Assembly (NCBI GenBank): GCA_022841825.1
Contig: JALHQT010000008.1
Coordinates: 124,001-188,000 of the forward strand
Length of the DNA stretch: 64,000 nt
Origin: Anaerolineae bacterium
GTDB taxonomy: Bacteria > Chloroflexota > Anaerolineae > Aggregatilineales > Phototrophicaceae
Reading direction: 5' to 3'
Made by a program: the position numbers and the translations under genes. The notes under the pieces were generated by a model. The model was not told the DNA's origin and searched no databases. It worked only from the letters and a program-made list of their open reading frames with translations. Every line of letters starts with the position of its first letter. Position 1 is the first letter of the stretch. This document shows, piece after piece, positions 60,426 through 64,000 of this stretch.

Positions 60426-62036
60426 TCACATCCTGAACACACCGTAGCGTGGCGCGCCGTCACTTGCCCATTCGCCATTGTCGCACATTGATAAGCCCAT
60501 CGTCAGCGCTGCGCGCGTGTCGCGCGGGTCGATCAGTCCGTCATCCCAGATGCGCGCGGTCGCGTAGTAGGGGTCGCTCTCCTGCTCGAACTTCTGCGCC
60601 GTCATCGCCTTCAGCAGGGCGATCTGGTCGCGATCCGGCTCCTGCCCACGTTTGCGCGCCGCCTCCTCCTGGACAATCGCCAGCACGCCCGCCGCCTGCT
60701 CCGCCCCCATCACGGCGATGCGGCTGGTGGGCCACGCCAGCAGCAGACGCGGGTCATAGGCGCGCCCGCACATCGCGTAATTGCCTGCGCCATAGCTCCC
60801 ACCGATCAAGACCGTAAACTGAGGCACGCTGCTGTTGGCGACCGCGTTGATCATTTTGGAGCCGTGCTTGACGATGCCCGCCTCTTCGTATGCCCTGCCG
60901 ACCATGAAGCCGGTGATGTTTTGCAGGTAGAGCAGTGGGGTGCGCGACTGGTTGCACAACTGGATGAACTGCGCCGCCTTATTGGCGCTGTCCGGGAAGA
61001 GGATACCGTTGTTCGCCAGAACGCCTATGGGATAGCCATTGATGTACGCCTGCCCGCAGAAGAGCGTCTCGCCATAATCCGGCTTGAACTCCAGCCAGCG
61101 CGAGCCATCGACGATCCGCGCCAACACTTCGCGCATGTCGAGCGGCTTGCGGATCGTGTCGATGGGCACGATGCCGAGCAGTTCGTCGGCGTCATAGGCG
61201 GGTGCTTCTGGTGCCCTGCGGCTGACCGCCCTCGCCTTGCGCCAACCCAGCCGCGCGATGAAGTCGCGCCCGATGCGCAGCGCGTCGGCGTCACTCTGCG
61301 CCAGCGCGTCCGCCAAGCCGCTGGTCTGCGCATGCATCAGTGCACCGCCCAACGACTCCTCATCGACTTCCTCACCTGTCGCCATCTTCACCAGCGGAGG
61401 ACCGCCCAGGAAAACGGTCGCCTGGTCGCGTACAAGCACCGCATAATCGCTGAGTCCCGGCACGTACGCGCCGCCCGCCGTACTGCTGCCAAAGACCAGC
61501 GCCACCTGCGGGATACCGCGAGCGCTCATCCGCGCCTGATTGCAGAAGCCGCGCCCACCTTCTACAAATAGCTCTGCCTGATGGGGGAGGTTCGCCCCGC
61601 CGCTCTCGACCAGGTAGATGCAGGGCAGGCGATTGGTCATGGCGATGTCCTGCGCCCGCAGCGATTTTGTCACGGTGACCGGGTAGCTGGTGCCGCCTTT
61701 CACCGTCGCTTCGTTGGCGATGATCATGCATTCCACGCCGCTGACGACGCCGATACCTGTGATCATGCCCGCACCGGGCGATTCATCGCCATACATGCCC
61801 CACGCTGCCAGAGGGCTTAATTCCAGGAAGGGCGCGCCTGGATCGAGCAGGCGCTCGACGCGCTCGCGCGGCAGCAGTTTGCCAGCATCGAGGTGCTTTT
61901 TGATGGCGCGCTCGCTGCCGCCCGCACGAGCGCGCGCCTGCCGCGCCTCAAGCTGATCGATCAGGCTGCGATTGTGAGCGTACTGCTGCTGATATTCATC
62001 TGAACGCACACGCACGATCGAGCGGAAGGTCTGCAT
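60426..62036 (-). CDS. Acyl-CoA carboxylase carboxyltransferase (beta) subunit
   Basis: Biotin-dependent carboxyltransferase, 536 aa from the ATG at 62036 (MQTFRSIVRVRSDEYQQQYAHN); the longer frame to 62159 translates the leader. It matches the methylcrotonyl-CoA/acyl-CoA carboxylase beta family: KHLDAGKLLPRERVERLLDPG near 44, GGTSYPVTVTKSLRAQDIAM near 110, CIYLVESGGANLPHQAELF near 137, VFGSSTAGGAYVPGLSDYAV near 178, and NNGILFPDSANKAAQFIQLCNQ near 335, GGSYGAGNYAMCGRAYDPRL near 415. The biotin-carboxylase/BCCP subunit is not in the window. Alternatives are propionyl- or geranyl-CoA carboxylase. Confidence 0.92.
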   Translation of the reverse strand: MQTFRSIVRVRSDEYQQQYAHNRSLIDQLEARQARARAGGSERAIKKHLDAGKLLPRERVERLLDPGAPFLELSPLAAWGMYGDESPGAGMITGIGVVSGVECMIIANEATVKGGTSYPVTVTKSLRAQDIAMTNRLPCIYLVESGGANLPHQAELFVEGGRGFCNQARMSARGIPQVALVFGSSTAGGAYVPGLSDYAVLVRDQATVFLGGPPLVKMATGEEVDEESLGGALMHAQTSGLADALAQSDADALRIGRDFIARLGWRKARAVSRRAPEAPAYDADELLGIVPIDTIRKPLDMREVLARIVDGSRWLEFKPDYGETLFCGQAYINGYPIGVLANNGILFPDSANKAAQFIQLCNQSRTPLLYLQNITGFMVGRAYEEAGIVKHGSKMINAVANSSVPQFTVLIGGSYGAGNYAMCGRAYDPRLLLAWPTSRIAVMGAEQAAGVLAIVQEEAARKRGQEPDRDQIALLKAMTAQKFEQESDPYYATARIWDDGLIDPRDTRAALTMGLSMCDNGEWASDGAPRYGVFRM

Positions 62037-62130
62037 GAGATGCCCTCGAATCCGTCGCCTCATCACGAATCGGTCTGCGACTCTGCCGAAGAAGATACTG
62101 GGTTTTGTGCGATCATGCGAAGGGGGATAG

Positions 62131-62158
62131 AAACAAAAATGCCCAGAATATCTGGGCA
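62131..62158 (-). terminator. Terminator-like hairpin in the carboxyltransferase leader
   Basis: Read on the minus strand, TGCCCAGA-TAT-TCTGGGCA (8-bp perfect stem, 3-nt loop, 62158-62140) runs into TTTTTGTTTC. It lies about 95 nt upstream of the carboxyltransferase start in its own direction and no minus-strand gene is seen beyond it before 62505. This makes it a candidate attenuator or a barrier for transcription. Confidence 0.7.
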
Positions 62159-62315
62159 CATAAGAATGAACACTTTTTCACTCTATGAAAATGAGGTTAA
62201 CCAGAGATAGTAAATCGCGCAAGGGATTTAATGATTACAGTTTCTAAACCCTGTCATACTGCATAACGAAACGTTACGGCGGTATAGGCACTTTGTACGG
62301 ACATCCGAGTCACTC

Positions 62316-62344
62316 TTGACACAAACTTGGGGCAGGACTAGGCT
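62316..62344 (+). promoter_or_regulatory. Probable promoter of the APC-type transporter
   Basis: TTGACA at 62316-62321, a 17-nt spacer and TAGGCT at 62339-62344. The predicted start (about 62351) coincides with the beginning of the riboswitch-like leader. Between 62159 and 62315 no gene is seen. Confidence 0.7.
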
Positions 62345-62349
62345 AGAAA

Positions 62350-62487
62350 TGGGTTTCGCAAAGCAACGAGGGGGAACAGCGTAACCCGTCATGAATCGTC
62401 ATTATCACTTCCTGCGGCAGTGGATCACGCTGCCGTGTTCGATTCAGCTTCATCCCCACTTCGCAGTCACCCACCTGTAAGCAATCT
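62350..62487 (+). ncRNA. Probable c-di-AMP riboswitch (ydaO/yuaA type)
   Basis: The 150-nt leader of the APC transporter carries stretches in the order and wording of ydaO riboswitches: TTTCGCAAAGC then GAGGGGGAACAG (about 62354-62379), GTCATGAATCG (about 62388-62398), a hairpin GCGGCAG/CTGCCG (62414-62434), and the ending TCGCAGTCACCCACCTGTAAGC (about 62461-62482; given here as the match to the family's GTCAGCTAACCTCGTAAGC). The transporter family is a classical target. Alignment is by eye, so confidence is moderate. Confidence 0.65.
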
Positions 62488-62504
62488 AAGGATACCCATC
62501 CATC

Positions 62505-64000
62505 ATGTCTATCGATGTTAAACGAATTTTGCTTGGCAAGCGTCTACAAACCAAGGATTTAGCGCATCAGGCACTCAGCAAACCCATCGGGCTTGCCGTC
62601 TTTGCCTCGGATGCGCTCTCCAGCACCGCCTATGCCACGCAGGAAATCCTGATCGTGCTGTCGGCGGTCGCCGGACTGGCAGTCTGGTCGCAATCCGAGA
62701 CCATCGCCGGAACGACTACTCCCGTCGGTAATCTGGCACTGCCCATCGCGATTGCCATTGCCGTTTTGCTCACCATCGTCACGATCTCGTATCGACAGAC
62801 GATCTTCGCGTATCCGAACGGCGGTGGCGCGTATATCGTCGCGCGCGATAACCTGGGCGAGACGACCGCTCAGGTTGCTGGTGCAGCGCTGCTGACCGAT
62901 TACATCCTGACTGTCGCCGTCAGCATCTCGGCAGGTGTTGCGCAAATCGTGTCGGCATTCCCGGCGCTTTTGCCTTTCCGCGTCGAAATCGCATTGGTAG
63001 TGATCCTGTTCATCACCATCGTCAACCTGCGTGGCGTAAAGGAAAGTGGGATTCTCTTCTCAATCCCAACTTACTTCTTCCTTGTGGTTATGGGTATCAC
63101 CCTGATCGCTGGTTTCGTGCAATACTTCTCCGGCACTTTGCCACAGCTCCCTGGCACGATTGACGTCGAAGTGCATCACGCCGGAGAATTACAGGCGCTG
63201 TCGCTATTCCTCATTCTGCGAGCCTTCAGCAGTGGGTGTACAGCGCTAACGGGCATCGAAGCCATTTCCAACGGCATCACCGCCTTCAAGGATCCCAAAA
63301 GCCGGAATGCTGCCACGACGCTGGTCTGGATGAGCACCATCCTGATCACGCTCTTCCTGGGAATCACTTTCCTGTCCATCCAGGCACAGGTCTACCCGGT
63401 AGAGCTTCCAACCGTCATTTCACAGCTTGCACTCGCCATTCATGGGGCGGATAGTCTGCTGTACTTCCTTGTTATCGCAGGCACAGCATTGATTCTCCTC
63501 ATGGCGGCAAATACCGCCTATGCCGACTTCCCACGACTGGCGGCGCTGCACGCGGGCGATGGCTTCCTGCCGCGCCAGCTCACCTACCGCGGCGGGCGAC
63601 TGGTGTTCTCATGGGGCATTACCGCGCTGGCGCTGTTTGCAGGGCTGCTCATCATCATCAGTGGCGCAAGCGTGACGTTCCTCATCCCGCTCTATGCAGT
63701 CGGCGTCTTCCTCAGCTTCACCATCTCGCAGGCGGGCATGGTCGTCCGCTATAACAAAATCAGCAAGCTCAAGCCCGGCGAAGTGGTCAAGGGTCTGGAA
63801 ACTGACCTGCACTACGAAAAGAACTGGCGCTTCCATCAGATCATCAGCGGGGTCGGTTCTGCGCTGACGTTCGTGGTCATGATGGTCTTCGCGATCACCA
63901 AGTTCACCGGCGGTGCCTGGTTCATCGTCGTCCTGGTACCCGTGCTGGTGTTCATCTTCTTCCGTATCCACCACCACTACAAAGAAGTGGCGAAGGCACT
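62505..64000 (+). CDS. APC-superfamily (KimA/YdaO-like) transporter, 5' part
   Basis: Incomplete at the window edge: 498 codons are visible and the frame is open at 64000. The protein begins MSIDVKRILLGKRLQTKDLA and has the family entry SKPIGLAVFASDALSSTAYATQEILI near residue 26, YPNGGGAYIVARDNLGE near 105, LLTDYILTVAVSISAGVAQI near 127, LTGIEAISNGITAFKDPKSRNAA near 247 and MAANTAYADFPRLAALHAGDGFLPRQL near 330. About 12 helices are seen up to the ITKFTGGAWFIVVLVPVLVF segment near 465. KimA-type members are high-affinity potassium importers regulated by c-di-AMP, in agreement with the leader. Confidence 0.88.
   Translation, partial: MSIDVKRILLGKRLQTKDLAHQALSKPIGLAVFASDALSSTAYATQEILIVLSAVAGLAVWSQSETIAGTTTPVGNLALPIAIAIAVLLTIVTISYRQTIFAYPNGGGAYIVARDNLGETTAQVAGAALLTDYILTVAVSISAGVAQIVSAFPALLPFRVEIALVVILFITIVNLRGVKESGILFSIPTYFFLVVMGITLIAGFVQYFSGTLPQLPGTIDVEVHHAGELQALSLFLILRAFSSGCTALTGIEAISNGITAFKDPKSRNAATTLVWMSTILITLFLGITFLSIQAQVYPVELPTVISQLALAIHGADSLLYFLVIAGTALILLMAANTAYADFPRLAALHAGDGFLPRQLTYRGGRLVFSWGITALALFAGLLIIISGASVTFLIPLYAVGVFLSFTISQAGMVVRYNKISKLKPGEVVKGLETDLHYEKNWRFHQIISGVGSALTFVVMMVFAITKFTGGAWFIVVLVPVLVFIFFRIHHHYKEVAKA

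Noticed and set aside
62436-62450. GTTCGATTC-like word suggesting a tRNA T-loop
   Set aside because: No acceptor, D or anticodon stems surround it; it lies within the riboswitch-like leader.

Overview
The window reads as an ordinary chromosomal stretch of a GC-rich bacterium, most likely a Chloroflexota (Anaerolineae-like) organism. This placement is an inference from gene content: a LysW-dependent lysine operon, secreted proteins with Pro/Thr linkers, a membrane glycosyltransferase fused to NHL repeats, and spacers full of short repeats. No rRNA, tRNA, CRISPR array, phage or transposase gene was seen.

Layout. (1) 33-9560: a carbohydrate-type ABC importer with an unknown 491-aa protein, an amidohydrolase and a creatininase-family enzyme on the minus strand, next to a RidA protein and an M20-like protein with a damaged metal site on the plus strand; together they look like an uncharacterised catabolic locus. 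(2) 9857-14314: 2-oxoacid dehydrogenase E1 alpha and beta, a free-standing lipoyl domain and an SDR, interrupted by a membrane protein and a Uma2 nuclease. (3) 14377-27099: an alpha-aminoadipate lysine cluster (lysW, lysX, lysY, a lysZ-lysJ fusion, homocitrate synthase, lysT, lysU, homoisocitrate dehydrogenase, lysK), preceded by an attenuator-like leader and interrupted by a secreted SH3 protein and an MFS exporter. (4) 27127-33471: SDR, aldehyde dehydrogenase and the large glycosyltransferase-NHL protein. (5) 33497-40263: anti-sigma factor, ECF sigma factor, nrnA, rbfA, infB, ylxR, nusA. (6) 40651-47181: two secreted proteins, a cobalamin-riboswitch-controlled BtuCD-type transporter with a ferredoxin, and an aldehyde dehydrogenase. 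(7) 47424-64000: a secreted glycosidase-like protein, histidine kinase, several cell-surface proteins, response regulator, acyl-CoA dehydrogenase, glycosyltransferase, acyl-CoA carboxyltransferase, and a transporter behind a probable c-di-AMP riboswitch.

The most unusual signals are in the DNA. First, many intergenic spacers are bracketed by short tandem repeats of 7, 8 or 9 nt period. They lie in inverted orientation, one arm touching the stop codon of one gene and the other just before the next gene. At least six different repeat words use the same architecture. Second, a 20-bp palindrome (GGACGCCAT-NN-ATGGCGTCC) occurs inside lysine biosynthesis genes, always in frame but read in three different frames, adding short peptide inserts; three copies or relatives lie in the linker of the lysZ-lysJ fusion. 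Together these suggest an active family of small palindromic or bracketed elements reshaping both spacers and proteins.
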